A stretch of DNA of 64,000 nucleotides from Gossypium raimondii. Its lineage: Eukaryota > Streptophyta > Magnoliopsida > Malvales > Malvaceae. A program made the position numbers and the translations under genes. This document shows positions 35,186 through 48,430 of this stretch, in pieces. Where the stretch lies: assembly GCF_025698545.1 (NCBI RefSeq), contig NC_068570.1, positions 53,649,924 through 53,713,923 of the forward strand. Direction: 5' to 3'. The notes under the pieces were generated by a model. It ran no database searches, was not told the origin of the DNA, and saw nothing but the letters and a program-made list of their open reading frames with translations. Within the stretch, counting starts at the first letter, position 1; each line of letters opens with the position of its first letter.

Positions 35186-38100
35186 ATGAGGAAAAGGCAT
35201 TTATATCATTCCGAGCATCCGTTTGATGAATATCGTAAGCATTATTACCTCCTAACAATCTGCACTTTCGGTGTATTTATTTTGTCTGTTCGAATGGGAA
35301 TCCGACTGCTTGTGTGGTTTCCTAGTAGTTTATCATGTAACTTGGATAACAGTAGTGTTATGTCTCTCCATTTCTTTGGTTTGTATTACCCTGCTGATTT
35401 CTCGTGTATCAGCTTTCGAGGTCTTCGTCCAAGACTCATGGCAAGCTGTGGAACTCATAAGAATTAAGAATGGATTCATGACTTTGCATCTGATAGATGG
35501 TCAATATCTGATTGAGAAGAAACCCTTCTCTGATTTACGTGTTAAGTCTCGGAAGGCAACTTTGCCCGATTGCACTTGCTTTTTGAGGCCTGGTATTGAT
35601 ATATGCATCCTTTCTCGCCCTCAGGAGACAGAAAGTCTAGATGAAGAGACTCCGGAACCTGTAAGCTATGCTTTCTTAGACTGAGCAATCCAAGCATCCT
35701 AATTTGAAAATTTATTAATTCATTTAAATATTGCAGCTTTTGCTGATATCTGTCATTTGGAATTCCTACATGACTCGAACTCTGTTGTGAGTGTCGGGCA
35801 TTGTTATGTCTGACACAGGTATATATTTGGGGAATCCTTGGAGGATCATATCCCCGTACCTATGTCCAGAGTAGTTAAAGAAAAATGAAGAGTCGGACCA
35901 ACATAACTCTATTCTCTATTTCTCATCCCTTGCCAAGCTCACTGGTATAATGTCGGACAACGAAGTAAATTAATTGCCCTTCACAAATTAACCATAAGAG
36001 GCTCACTGTGGGCAAAGTTGAATGCTGATAGGTTGTGTGGTTATCCAAATATTTTAATCTTCTAATTTCTTGCTAAAAGAACTATCATTTAATGCTTTAC
36101 TTAGCTTTTTTAGACATAGATGATTCCTATGGAAAGTTGTGATTTCGGCATTCGGTTTTGACCTAACGGTTCTGTTTATGTTTAGGTGTGGGTTGATGCT
36201 AAAATAAGTTCCATTGAGAGGAAGCCTCATGACTCTGAATGCTCGTGCCAGTTTTACATAAACTTGTATGATAACCGTGCTCCTCTCGGTTCTGAGAAAG
36301 GAACTCTTAGCAAAGAGACTGAAGTAATAGGAATCAATGATATTTGTATCCTCCAAAAGCTTGAAAAGAATGCATGCGAGGATCAGCACTATAGGTGGAA
36401 TTTCTCGGAGGACTGCTCGACATTGAAACGAACTAAGATATTTTTGGGGAAATTCTCATCTGATATATCATGGCTGCTTGTTACATCTGTTTTGAAGCAG
36501 ATTGCATTTGATGTGAGATCGGTGCAGAACAAGATTGTCTATCAAATTCTGGATCAAGATGATGATAGTCCCTTAAAATATAATAATTATTTCCATGCTG
36601 TAAATATCAAATCGGATAATGGTATTTCGGTATCCAATGTGGTCCAATTTGACCCCCTTGGAAATAATGAAGCTGACGCAGTTTATAGTGTTGATGAAAC
36701 CAATCAATGGCCAGTTTATGATGCTATGAACTTGCGACGCTCTAAACGCAGGTTTGTACAACCTGAGCGTTTTGTTGGTTGTGATCATCCTGGAGGGACA
36801 GATACTAGTTGGCATCTTACAGCTGCTTGTAGAACTAGCAACTGGAGAGAAGAGGGAGAGGTACAAGAAGCTGATATGAACATGCCGCTATCACACTTGT
36901 TATGCATCAATGCAAGTCCAACGGAAGAGCTTACCCTGTCTGAAAAAAGAGATACCATGTCCAAAAGTAAGAATGTATCAAAGGAGGTAAAATCAGATGT
37001 GACGACTCCGAGGAAACCAAGTGTGGGAAATCCGAGCAGATCAGGTGTGAAATATCCCAGGAGACCAAGAGTGAAAAATCCAAGGAAAGATGAAAATACT
37101 CTTGCTATTGTTCCTGTGTCTTCGGAAACAGGTGATCCAGCCTTTGGAAACTGTCATATGCAGAGAACTCCAACGAATTTATCAGAAGAGATTGAACAAC
37201 TCTCTTTGCATTATTATAACATGAAACGCTACACTGCAAACAAGAAGAAGAAAATTCCTGCTTTAGAGTATCTAGATTATGGAACTGGGTGGAAGGGAAG
37301 ACCTCAACCAACGAAAGCACAGAGTAAAAGTTATAGGTCTTCTCAAACACGAATGGAAGATTTTGATGAACTGAAAACTTACAAAAAGACAACTCTGAGT
37401 GCAGGTGCATACAATAAACTTATAAATTCGTATATGAAGAACATCGATTCTACATCCGTAAAAGATGAGTCGCACATCATTGACCGGTGGAATCAGTTTA
37501 AGGAAGCAACGTCCGCGGAAATGAATAAGAAAACAGAACCAGAAGAACCACCAGTTGAGGAGGAGGAAGAAATGTCTGAAACTGAAATGCTGTGGAGAGA
37601 AATGGAAATATGTATGGCATCATCATACTTTGATGACGATGAGGTAAGAGTAACTGAAATTTATACAAACACCCTTTCGCCCCACCCCAACCTGAAGTAT
37701 GTAGGTTTAATTGTTGTTGATGCATTTATACCTTTATACCAAATGAGGAAATTTTGTTTCCCAGTTAAGTTTCTCTTCTCCATGGTTAATTTGTTTAAAT
37801 GATTTTCAGGCTAGAGTATCTGCTGAGTCTCTCCGGAAAGCTAGTGAAAATTGTCAGCATGAATTCAAATTGGATGATGAAGTCGGGGTTCTATGTCGTA
37901 TCTGTGGCTTTGTTAGCACTGAAATAAAACATGTTTCCGCACCATTCGTAAGTCCAAAACTCAAGACTGCAAGCTTTTCCAGTTACTGCTTTTTTCTTTT
38001 TTAATGTTGTTTCCCCTATAAGCACCGACAACATCTTATCACATTGCATTGCCACAATTTTTTTCTTTTTTCTTTCTCATAATTGTCAAATATGTGGTTG

Positions 38101-40229
38101 TGCCGGTGTTGGTGTTGGCCACATGGATGCTTTGCCAATATTAGGATGTACCATCTTTGTTGGCATCTTTTTTAAGCTTACTTGGGGAACTAGTTTTCCT
38201 GCTCGCTTAACTTTAGACCGTTGTCTCTGTTTTGCTCAGTTTATCAGACTGTGGCGGTCTATTAATTTATATTGCTCTACTAGATGTGTGATTAAATTGT
38301 TCTCCATTTTTCTAGCTGGAACATAAAACCTGGGTAGCAGATGGTAATTCGTGCTACAGAGATGAGACAGAGAATAAAGCAGACGGAGAAGAGGGCCTGA
38401 ATCTTTTCTGTGATTACACTACCATACAGGCACGATTATCTGAAGAAAGTGACAATGTATGGGCACTAATCCCTGAACTTAGGAAGAAGTTACATTTCCA
38501 CCAGAAAAGGGCCTTTGAATTCCTATGGCTAAATATCGCGGGTTCTTTGATACCTGCACTAATGGAGCCATTATCGAAAAAAACAGGTGGTTGTGTAGTT
38601 TCTCATTCACCGGGATCTGGGAAAACCTTTCTCATTATTGCATTTCTTGCTAGCTACTTGAAGTTATTCCCGGGAAAGCGGCCTTTGGTCCTTGCTCCAA
38701 AGACAACTCTATATACTTGGTACAAGGAATTTATCAAGTGGGAAATCCCTGTGCCCGTTCATTTAATTCATGGCCGTAGAAGTTATAGAGTCTTCAAGAA
38801 GAATGCAGTGAAGTTTCATGGAGTTCCGAGACCTAGTCAAGATGTTATGCATGTTTTGGATTGTCTAGATAAAATACAAAAGTGGCATGCTCAACCAAGT
38901 GTTCTTGTCATGGGCTACACTTCGTTCTTGACGTTAATGCGAGAAGATTCGAAGTTTGAGCACAGAAAATTTATGGCTAAGGTTCTGCGTGAAAGTCCGG
39001 GGCTCCTGGTATTGGACGAAGGGCACAACCCTCGAAGTACTAAATCGAGATTGAGAAAGGTTTTGATGAAAGTTGAGACAGATCTGAGGATATTGCTTTC
39101 AGGTACATTGTTTCAGAACAACTTCTGTGAATATTTTAACACCCTGTGCCTCGCAAGACCGAAATTCGTGTTTGAAGTTTTGCGGCGATTAGACCCTAAA
39201 TACAAGAGAAAGAAGCGGTTCGACAAAGCTCGCAATTTGTTAGAAAACCGAGCAAGAAAACTCTTCCTAGACAAAATTGCCAGGAAGATCGATGCTAGCG
39301 TCGGAGAAGAGAGGATGGAAGGTCTTAACATGTTGAGGAAAATCACCAACGGGTTTATTGACGTGTACGAAGGTGGGAATTTTGACTGCCTCCCTGGTTT
39401 ACAAATTTACACCTTAATGATGAACTCAACAGACATACAACATGAGATTTTGGTAAAACTCCACAAAATAATGTCTACATATACTGGCTATCCATTGGAA
39501 TTGGAGCTTTTGATAACGCTAGCATCGATACATCCTAGTTTGGTCCGGACTTCAAACTGTAGTGCTAAATTTTTCAGTACAGAAGAGTTGCTGGAACTTG
39601 AGAAGATCAAATTCGATTTTAGAAAAGGTTCCAAGGTGATGTTTGTTTTGAACCTTGTTTATCGAATCATCAAGAATGAAAAGGTTCTCATTTTCTGCCA
39701 CAATATTGCCCCCATTTATTTGCTTGCGGAAATGTTTGAGAGAATCTTCCGATGGCGAAAGGGTAGAGAAATATTGGTCCTTACAGGAGACTTGGAGCTA
39801 TTCGAGAGAGGAAGAGTGATGGACAAGTTTGAGGAACCAGGTGGTGCTTCAAGGGTACTTCTCGCTTCAATTACCGCATGTGCTGAAGGCATTAGTTTGA
39901 CAGCTGCATCTCGGGTGATTTTATTGGATTCGGAATGGAATCCTTCCAAGACAAAGCAGGCTATTGCACGGGCTTTCCGGCCTGGTCAGCAAAAGGTTGT
40001 TTATGTGTATCAGCTGTTGGCAACTGGCACGCTCGAAGAGGACAAGTATCGTAGGACCACATGGAAAGAATGGGTATCCAGTATGATTTTTAGCGAAGCA
40101 TTCGTGGAAGATCCGTCTCAGTGGCAAGCAGAAAAGATCGAAGATGATGTATTGAGAGAGATAGTTGCAGAGGACAAAGTTAAGTCATTTCATATGATAA
40201 TGAAAAACGAAAAGGCTTCTACAGGTTGA
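35186..40229 (+). CDS. CLSY1: CLASSY1/2-like SNF2 chromatin remodeler
   Basis: Nuclear SNF2-family protein that, in Arabidopsis, helps recruit RNA polymerase IV for siRNA production in RNA-directed DNA methylation. Coding exons: 35186-35234, 35413-35660, 36186-37643, 37810-37947, 38316-40229, all with GT...AG introns; phases join cleanly. Product 1268 residues, close to the ~1256 of Arabidopsis CLSY1. The N-terminus (MRKRHLYHSEHPFDEY, then PFEVF and the KATLPDCTCFLRPGIDICIL block) is characteristic of CLSY1/2. The long middle is basic, rich in K/R/P (about 370-430). Helicase motifs are in the last exon: Walker A HSPGSGKT (K about 734), DEGH (865-868), LLSGTLFQNN, then the C-terminal lobe with ITACAEGISLTAASRVILLDSEWNPSKTKQAIARAFRPGQ. 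A non-coding first exon ending at 34646 and a leader intron are likely. No defects seen. Confidence 0.95.
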
Positions 40230-43016
40230 TGATCAGAGACTAGCTTCCGACCACAGTAATAACTGTAAGAAACTTGTCATCTTCTGTTACAAATTAATTA
40301 CTCCCTGCATGCATGCATGCATGCATATGTATATATCTATTTTTTATGCATGAATATGTACACTGGATTCATGGAAAGACTGTACAGTGAATCAAAACTG
40401 CAACCTGTTCTACAGCTTAATTAATTGGTTTTTTTTTTTTTTCGTTTTCGTAGATAGCAAGTCTAGGGAGGAGGAACTCAGACCTCGAGACTTGATGTTT
40501 AAGGAGAGAGAGTAACAGGTAGGCCAAACTTGGATTGTTTTCTCTTCAGCTTGCTTGTATTATGTTTTATAATTGTGCTTTCTACAGGTAACAACTTTTT
40601 AACTTGTAAAATGGCACAACTTTCCTGCTGTTTCATAGTTCCCTTCTTTCAAAGATAACTTTTTTGCTTTGGTATTTTTTTTTCTTAAAGCATCCATGTA
40701 TTCTATAGATAAACATGGACGTGGAGATATGATCTTTTAAATGCCATCTAACAATAATGTTTGTAAAGTGAGAGTAGTACTAGGAATGCCACTATAAAAA
40801 GGTTTTCTTGCACTCTACTTAATCATATAGAAAGAGATTAAGAAATGTTAAATGTCAAAAACAATGGGTAGGCATGGGGGATTGGAGCTTGAAACCAGGG
40901 ATATATATTGTAACCCTTTTTCAATAAAATTAACTACAAAACCATGTCCTCAATAATTAAGTGATGGTATCTTTAGTAGGTATGGGTTTTGAATCCCGGT
41001 TTGGGGATTGAAACTAGGCATGCTACAATTCTTTTTCTCAAAATTTAGAAAAACTATTTGGTATGACTCCACAAGCAAGGTTGGGTTGATGACAAGTATG
41101 TATAGGATATAGTAAAACAAAATAAAAAATAGTATATAAAAATAAATAGGACACGTGGCAAATTTATAACTTTGCTTGTGGAGTTAAAAATAACATTGTC
41201 AATGTACTATAGAGTTTTAAACTCTATAAGTAAAGCTAGGAGTTGACAAATGTCTTATAAAATTTAGTAAATTTTTAAAATAAATATTTAAAAAGACACA
41301 CATGCTAATTTTTTAATGTTGCTTGTAGAATAAAAAAATACATTGTCGTATTCCTAATACTAACCTAATAGGGTAACCATTTGATACATTGTCGTGAAAT
41401 TTTGTAGACTCCACAAATAGATTGAGAGTGTGACAAGTGTTGCATTTATTTATATATTTATTTCTTTTAAAAACTCCACTAGGAAAGTATCAAATAACTT
41501 TTTACTTAATACATAAAACTATCATAAAATGAAAGGATAAAATTGATCAAAATTATAATTAAAAAAAATAAAGGTTATCCTGAAATTTTACAATGAAATT
41601 GATAGTGAAATTACTTTTAATTGTAAAAAATGTAAGATTATCAATTCAAAATAATATTTATCATCCAAGGTGTTTTATTATTTCAAAATGTAAAATTACT
41701 TGAATCACTTAATTGATTGAATACGTTTAAGTTTAATTCAACTAATTATACATATAAATGAACTAATTCATATAATTTTCCTTTATAACATTGTACATTT
41801 AGTATATTTGGGTTTTTCCAACATTTACAATTCAGTCCATCACAAAATCAAAATTTAACGTGCAATTACATTTATGGTATAGTATTTAGTATATTTGGAT
41901 TATTTCTTTTGGTGATAAACAAATAACGAGGTTACCTCAAATTAAATTGTCCAAAAACACCACTAATTTTATCTTGCTGTAGAATTTTTAAGACTTCATT
42001 AAGGGCGTCATTATAAACCTGTAAGCTTGTCTTCCAAATAGTCAGCAACTAGATTAGCCTTCCTAAAAACACATCTAATCCATCACAGTCCTTCAATTCT
42101 CATAATCCGTCGGACATCACACGACCTTATAAAGTTTTGGCCATCTCCAAATTATCGGCATGAATGAGTATAATAATATATTTGGATTTTATTCTTAAAT
42201 TGTGATGTGTTTTAGTAAAGCAAAAGAATTGAAAAATTAATTTCTCATAAACTAATAACAATTCCATGTAATCTAGGGATTAAATGATGAAAGAAAAAGA
42301 AAAAAAAAAGTTGTCTGGAGAAGCTTCCATGACCAAACAACTTTAATGACAAATTGGCAACCTTAAATAAATTTAAAATACATAGACCCAGTTAGTTATT
42401 TATATTTCCCTCATCAGTCAACTTGGCTACTAGAATTTAATTATTACCTTATCTACCCAACATTTTTATTAATTCCACAAAGAGTATATGCTTTCTTGTT
42501 CTTAACTTCTTCTTGAATTAGGTTTAGGTATATGATCTTTCGCCATATTCTCTTCTCAAAAAGCCTTCATTTACGATGAAGACAATGACATTCTCATTAA
42601 TTAACAAATTTCTCTACGAGTGAGAGGAGAATTCAATCCCTGTATTATTAGAATGTGAGAAAAAATGCATTTGATGACTACATTAATTACAAAGTAAAAA
42701 AAAAGTTAAATTTATAAGTGTGATAAAAAAGTCGAAATTCATCTACTTTTAGCTTTAGAAGTTTAAATTATCTAAATCTCCTCATTTATATGAACTACTT
42801 CAAAGGTATATGAAAAATTAGGTTAGTTTATATATTATTATTTAAATATTTCATGTATGATTATATTAAATTTCTCAAATATCATGTAACTTAACTAAAT
42901 TTTTACTTTTTATTATCATTTTTAAATAGATATTTTAACTTTTAATCATAATTTTTAGTGGCAATGAAAATAATAAAATTTAACAACCACGCTTTTCCAT
43001 GGCATTTTTCTACCAT
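40230..43016. other. Intergenic region downstream of CLSY
   Basis: AT-rich. Contains a short GCAT simple repeat (about 40306-40326) and MITE-like inverted repeats near 41066-41430. No genes supportable. Confidence 0.45.
41066..41184. repeat. Small inverted-repeat (MITE-like) element
   Basis: ACTCCACAAGCAA (41066-41078) and TTGCTTGTGGAGT (41172-41184) are perfect 13-base inverted repeats 119 bases apart, end to end. Related sequence continues to the right: ACTCCACAAA near 41410, repeated ACATTGTC near 41193, 41340 and 41385, and a TATAGAGTTT/AAACTCTATA palindrome at 41208-41228. Several decayed copies may therefore be stacked. Confidence 0.5.
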
Positions 43017-44267
43017 TGATAAACGATAAAAGTAACATATTTTAATCTCATTTTTAATGAGTTTTTGGATGATTATTTATGCAAATTGGTGAATTAGATG
43101 CTCCTAATCCTTTAAATTCATGCTTCTATACTTAGGAGAGCATTTTAGTGCGAAAGGAGCGAAAAATGAGCCAAAATCGGATAAATAGAGCTGTTTCCAA
43201 GAGTCACACTGCCTGGGCTTTCCACACGAGCTAGACACACGATCATGTGCCAGACTGTGTCGATTTCGTAACTTGAATCCCAAATGCACGAAAAAAACAC
43301 AATTTTTAAGCTTTTTGTGCATTCTAAAGTCTATAAATACTAATTAGAAGAAGAGAAGAGGAAGCCATCAAAGAATATCGAAAAAACAACTCGAAGAACA
43401 CCATTGGAGCCAACTCCAAAGCAGATTTTCATCAAGATCAAAGACCTTCTTTCCATTTCTTTTGAAAATTTTATGAGTTTCTTTGTTTCTTGTGGTTTCT
43501 CTAACTTTGAGATGTTTTTATTCAAAATTATGAACTAATTCCCTAGATACCTAGGGGGGATGAAACCTATGATGAATTCTATTATTTAATTTCTATTTTA
43601 CACGATAAATACTTGATTCTTGTTCTCAGTTATGTGTGCTCATTTCTTGTTTTAATATTTTTGAGATATTAATTCATGTTTAATGTGCTTAATCAGATAA
43701 GCAAAAGTCCTTGTTTAAGAGTAGATCTAGCATAATTGAGTGGAGTTGCATGCAATCCTAAAAATAGGACAACATAAATCTATCGGATTAGAGTCAAATC
43801 TAATAGGGGAATCCATAGATCGAGTTAATGCGACAAATAGGGGTTTTAATTAGAAAGAGATTTCAATTAATCAACCTAGTGTCAGTTGCTCTTACTCTCG
43901 AAAGAGATATGAGCATAATTTAGAGATTTCTACGAAGCAAGACACCAAGTGAATAAATTATTTAAATCAGACTCATAATAATAGATAAAGTCTAGGCGGA
44001 TTCTTTCCTAGGTATTGTCTCTCTCATTGGTTATCTTTCAATTACTTTTCTGATTCATTCTCTGTTGAGTTCTTAGCTAAATTAGTTTAGTAATTTTAGC
44101 TTAAAACTCATCACTCCAATTTGTTGGCTAAATAATAAGAAAATGGTAATTACTAATACTTTTAGTCCTTGTGAATACGATATCTTTACTCACCGTAGCT
44201 ATACTACTTATCGATAGGTGCACTTGCCTTTGTTGTTTTTTTAGTTAGTCACGGAAAACACACATCA
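43017..44267 (+). mobile_element. Solo LTR, ~1.25 kb, family A copy 2
   Basis: 1251 bp, starting TGATAAACGATAAAAG and ending AAACACACATCA. Flanked by ACCAT (43012-43016) and ACCAC (44268-44272), a 5-bp target duplication with one change. Homologous along its length to 17812-19030. A plus-strand TATA box (TCTATAAATAC, about 43330-43340) gives plus orientation. No internal region. Confidence 0.85.
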
Positions 44268-44417
44268 ACCACACTTTTCAAAATTTTCAAAAATTCTTTT
44301 GAAAAGCAATTTCAACTGTAACATTAATGGAGAATTGGCCCTTAATCTCTTTCAAATTAAACGAGAACAATTTAACCCATATACTATTCAAATGTAAGCA
44401 ATAAAGATGATTTTACA

Positions 44418-46416
44418 TGGTATTTTTCGAAACCATTTTTTGCAAACAAGGTCGACGTTGGTTTGAAAACGAAAATTAGAAACGGGAGTCGCGACCAATC
44501 CTTTTTATGAGGTGTGATTGGGTCACCTCGCAATGTAACCATTTTAATAAAAGTTTAACTTTATTAAAATGATCATTTTTGGTCTACAAAATCCAAAAAA
44601 AGGGTTCGGGAGTCGGTTACGCCCGAGGAAGGGTTAGCACCCTCGACGTGCCCAATATCGGTACCTAGCTGATTACTTAATGTCTTAATGTCGAAAGTTA
44701 AAAATTCAAAGGGAAATTTAAAAATACGATCCTCTTTTATTAAAGTTAATACAAACACTCGAATAAACCAAAAAGAGAGTTAACGACTCATTCGTCTCAA
44801 GGTAATTAAATATCACATCCCATGAGTTAAAACACGATATCTGGAACCTTCGAGAATGAACTTGCCTTTAATTTTATTGAAATTTCGTATTTTGAGATTT
44901 AAAAGGATATATCACTATTTAGGTTTAATGAGAAAATCGAAACCCCGTAAGTTAGGATACGATTTCTCGAGTTTCTAAATCCTGAAACATTACCTTATTT
45001 TGAGATCTTTCTTCTTTTTTTTACAATTAGGGTAAAAGGGAAAAGAAGTGTTTATAAAAATGCGATAAATTTATTATGTTTTTAAAGAAGTTGTTGAATA
45101 CGTAAAAGGAGCTATTCATGGTTAACAACGATAGTAACATACATTTGCAATAATCATGACATAATATGCATCACAAAATACACATAAATCTTGATGCTAA
45201 CATGCATGAATGATAATAATGCAAGTAACAATATAATAATAACAATAATAACAATAACGATAAAGATAATACTAAGAAATTTAAAATTTGAAAACATTTG
45301 AAAATTAACAAGTAACTAGATAATGAAATGATAGTAATAATAATGACATAAATAAAATACACAAACCAATACATATATATAAAATGAATAATAAATAAAA
45401 TAAATAATGGTGTAAGTTTGATTAAAATTGAAGATGAGTAAATAAATAAATCTTAATTGAAAGATTTAATGAAACTATTTTTTTTAAAATATATGTATAA
45501 AAAATTAATTAAATAGGTTGAGGACCGAATTGAAATCAGGCTAAAAATCAAGGTTTAAATTACAAATAAATAAAATAGGGTTGCTAGGGGACTAAAATGA
45601 AACGCGCTCAAAGAGCGAGGGACGTCGAGGCAAATATTTCCCAGTCCTAAAGCGCGGCGTTTTAACCATGGGCTAAACTAGAACAGTCAACAAATTTAAC
45701 CGCCAAAATTAAATAAGAAAAAAAAGTGAGGACTAAATTGTGAAATGCCACAAAAGCGGAGGGGCTGAAACGGGTATTGGCCCCATTTCTGAAAACGTGC
45801 GGATCCCTAGCGGGTCGGGTCGCGCGCGCGAGTAGGGGGAAAACGACGTCGTTTTAGGGCTATGTAATTAGCCCTAAACGACGCCATTTAGTCAGCCTTT
45901 ATAAATCAGATTTTTTTAAAAAAATTTCATTTCTCTCCTTTTTCAAAAAAAAATGGAGAGTTTTCTTTCAACCCCTCCCTCTTTGGCCTAAGACGCCGGC
46001 AAGCTCTCATGGTGGCTCCATCGCAGCTCCGCCGTAGCGCCGCCACGCCGAAAGGCCAAAAATGACCAAAAACCCAAAATTTTTTAAAGATCCCCTTTTT
46101 AAAACGTTTATGCCCGATTTGGGTGTTTTTAAATCAAAAATGGAATAAGAAAAAAAAAAAGAAAAAAAGAATGGCCTTTCGGCCTCACTGTCTCCTTTTT
46201 TATCGCATCCCAAAGGGTTTCCGCGGCCTTGGCGAACTGAGGAGACCTCCGACGGTGGCGCACGGCTCGGCCACAGGTACGTTCAACTTCCTTTTGTTTT
46301 ATTCTATTTTTTTATTTTTTTAAAAAATAAATAAATCTATGATAACTGAAAATAATAATAAAAACATTATATAATATTCTAAAAATATAAAGTTCAAAAA
46401 TATATGTTAAAAATAA
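44418..46416 (-). repeat. Diverged Tat/Ogre-type LTR (left end clear by homology)
   Basis: The left part (44428-44700) matches the LTR ends at 48431 and 56730, sharing GTGTGATTGGGTCACCT, GGGAGTCGGTTACG, GAGGAAGGGTTAGCACCCTC and TTAATGTCTTAATGTCGAAA. The body is AT-rich up to about 45590, then unusually CpG-rich (45600-46270). A TATAAAT on the plus strand near 45899 conflicts with the minus orientation implied by homology, so strand is uncertain. The right end is overprinted by the foldback element at 46417. No second copy nearby. Confidence 0.6.
45847..45883. repeat. GC-rich hairpin in the Tat-type LTR
   Basis: CGTCGTTTTAGGGCTA and TAGCCCTAAACGACG pair around a 6-base loop (TGTAAT) with one bulged base. 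It lies just upstream of a TATAAAT box at about 45899. Confidence 0.7.
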
Positions 46417-47568
46417 GGGTAAATTACACTACAGGTCACTCTAAAATAGCATTATTCCAATTTTGGTCACTTCAAATTTTGTTTTGTCAATTTATTCACT
46501 CTAATTAAGACAATTGCTCGAATTGATCACTATCGTTAAAAATTCCCTTAATCCACTAACAAATTGTTGATGTGGCATTTCTTTTTACTTTTGGCTAAAG
46601 CTAGCAACCTTCTATAATTAGTCCAAAATATCTTTTTTGGTTATTTGCAACATAAGACTAAAGTTTGTAAGTTTTCTCTTTTTCCTCCTTCTCCTTGTTT
46701 GTTTTTAGAGAAAAGTAATAGAATAAAATGAGGATAATTTTGACTATTTTAAAACAACACAACCCCACTCTCATGGATGCCAGCTAGTAAAATTAGTATT
46801 ACACGCATAGGAAACAAAAATTAAAATACTAAAACATTAAAATTTTCTTTAATTAATATTTTGACAATAAAAGTAGAGAAAAACTCTCTCGATTTATCTT
46901 CAAAAAAAAAGTTGAGAATGTGGTTGGAGACCATCTGCGGAATTATCATTTACCAATGGTTCTGACGCTTCTCCCATGGCAGCAATGACATTTTAGATTT
47001 TAAAACCTCTGATTTTAATGCTATTTTCTCTATTGTCAATCAGTACTTTTTTTTTTTACAATTTCAATATTTTAAAAAATTTATAGTAAAATTATTGATT
47101 TTGGTACAACCTATTGCTAAGATGAAATTATTTGTGTAAATATTACTAGATTGTTAAGATTTGGTTGATTTCTTGGAAATTGAATTCACAAGATGAGTGT
47201 GATTACCAATGGCTAAGAGAAACTACAATAAGGATGTTAAGTTGAGGGTGAGAATGGGATTAGGTTGTTTTAAAAGAGTCAAAATTATCATCATTTTTCT
47301 CTATTACGTTTCCCAATAAACAAACAAGAATAAGAAGGAAAAGAGAAAACTTACAAATTTTAGTCTTATGTTGCAAATAAATCAAAAAAAATATTTTGGA
47401 CTAATTACAAAGAGTTCTCTAACTTTAGTTAAAAGTAAAAAATGTCATGTCACCAATCCGTTAGTGGATTAATGAAATTTTAACCACAGTGACCAATTTG
47501 AGCAATTATTTTAATTAGAGTGACTAAATTGACAAAAAAATTAGAGTGCTTTGTTGTGTAATTTATCC
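46417..47568. mobile_element. Foldback / MULE-like non-autonomous element with ~330-bp inverted repeats
   Basis: The left end GGGTAAATTACAC and right end GTAATTTATCC are inverted. The arms stay recognisably inverted-complementary for roughly 320-360 bases (46417 to about 46775, and about 47250 to 47568), for example GACTAAAGTTTGTAAGTTTTC against GAAAACTTACAAATTTTAGTC. The ~470-base centre has no coding capacity. Possible 9-base target duplications are TAAAAATAA and TAAAATAAA (low complexity, weak). Long arms suggest a MULE-type or foldback element. No transposase. Confidence 0.7.
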
Positions 47569-48430
47569 TAAAATAAAAATAATTCCAAAATTTTAAATAT
47601 TATTTGAAGAATTTTTAAATTAAAAAAAACATTTTTTTATTTTTATTTTCAAAATTTTGGAACTGAATATTATAACCTTTATGAATTTCAAAGTATCTTA
47701 TAATTTTGGAACTGAATATTATCCCCAATTCGCCTTACTCGATCACCTGCCAGCAGTACATAAACTAATTGCTTCCCTTATTTTGGAAGGGACCAAATTA
47801 CTTCTAGCCTTATGGTCTAGGGATCTCTTGGATATCTATCCATTAAAAGTTAAAACTAAAGGTGGGTGATAGAGTACAACCAACTTGATATCTGAAGTTG
47901 ATGGACCCCTTTGATGTTTTTGCAATTATATTTTTGTTAACAAAATGTTTTAAGAAAAGTTAATTTACTATTTATAAAAAAAAGTTATATTAAATATTCC
48001 ATAAATAATAATTAATTTAATGAATTTCCATGCATCTAGAAAATATATCTACTAATATAATATTCTTAAAAGTAGAATATAAATTAATGCTCAAGTTTTT
48101 TAGAAGAAATTAATGCTTAAGTTAACATATATATTTTTAAAACAATGTAATTAATTTGTATTTTAAAAATGGGTTAGTATTTGAGACATTCGTGTGTATT
48201 TTAAAAATAGGTTGAAATATGTTCCTATACTTTTGAAATTTAGTCCTTTTACTTTTTAAATTAACAAAATAATAATAATGTTAACAATCGACACTGAATT
48301 TTAAAATCTAAAAGGTAGAGGATTAAATTCCTAAAAATAAAAGTATAGAGATCAAATTCTAAATTTTAATAAATGCATAGACTTATGGCATTTTTTAATA
48401 CGTTACTATACCAAATATTTTCCCTTTAAA
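47569..48430. other. AT-rich spacer, no gene
   Basis: A short plus-strand frame (47657-47869) has no recognisable domain. Nothing else seen. Confidence 0.4.

Noticed and set aside
40306..40326. GCAT repeat as a regulatory element
   Set aside because: Short simple repeat 3' of CLSY; RY-type motifs occur by chance in such repeats.
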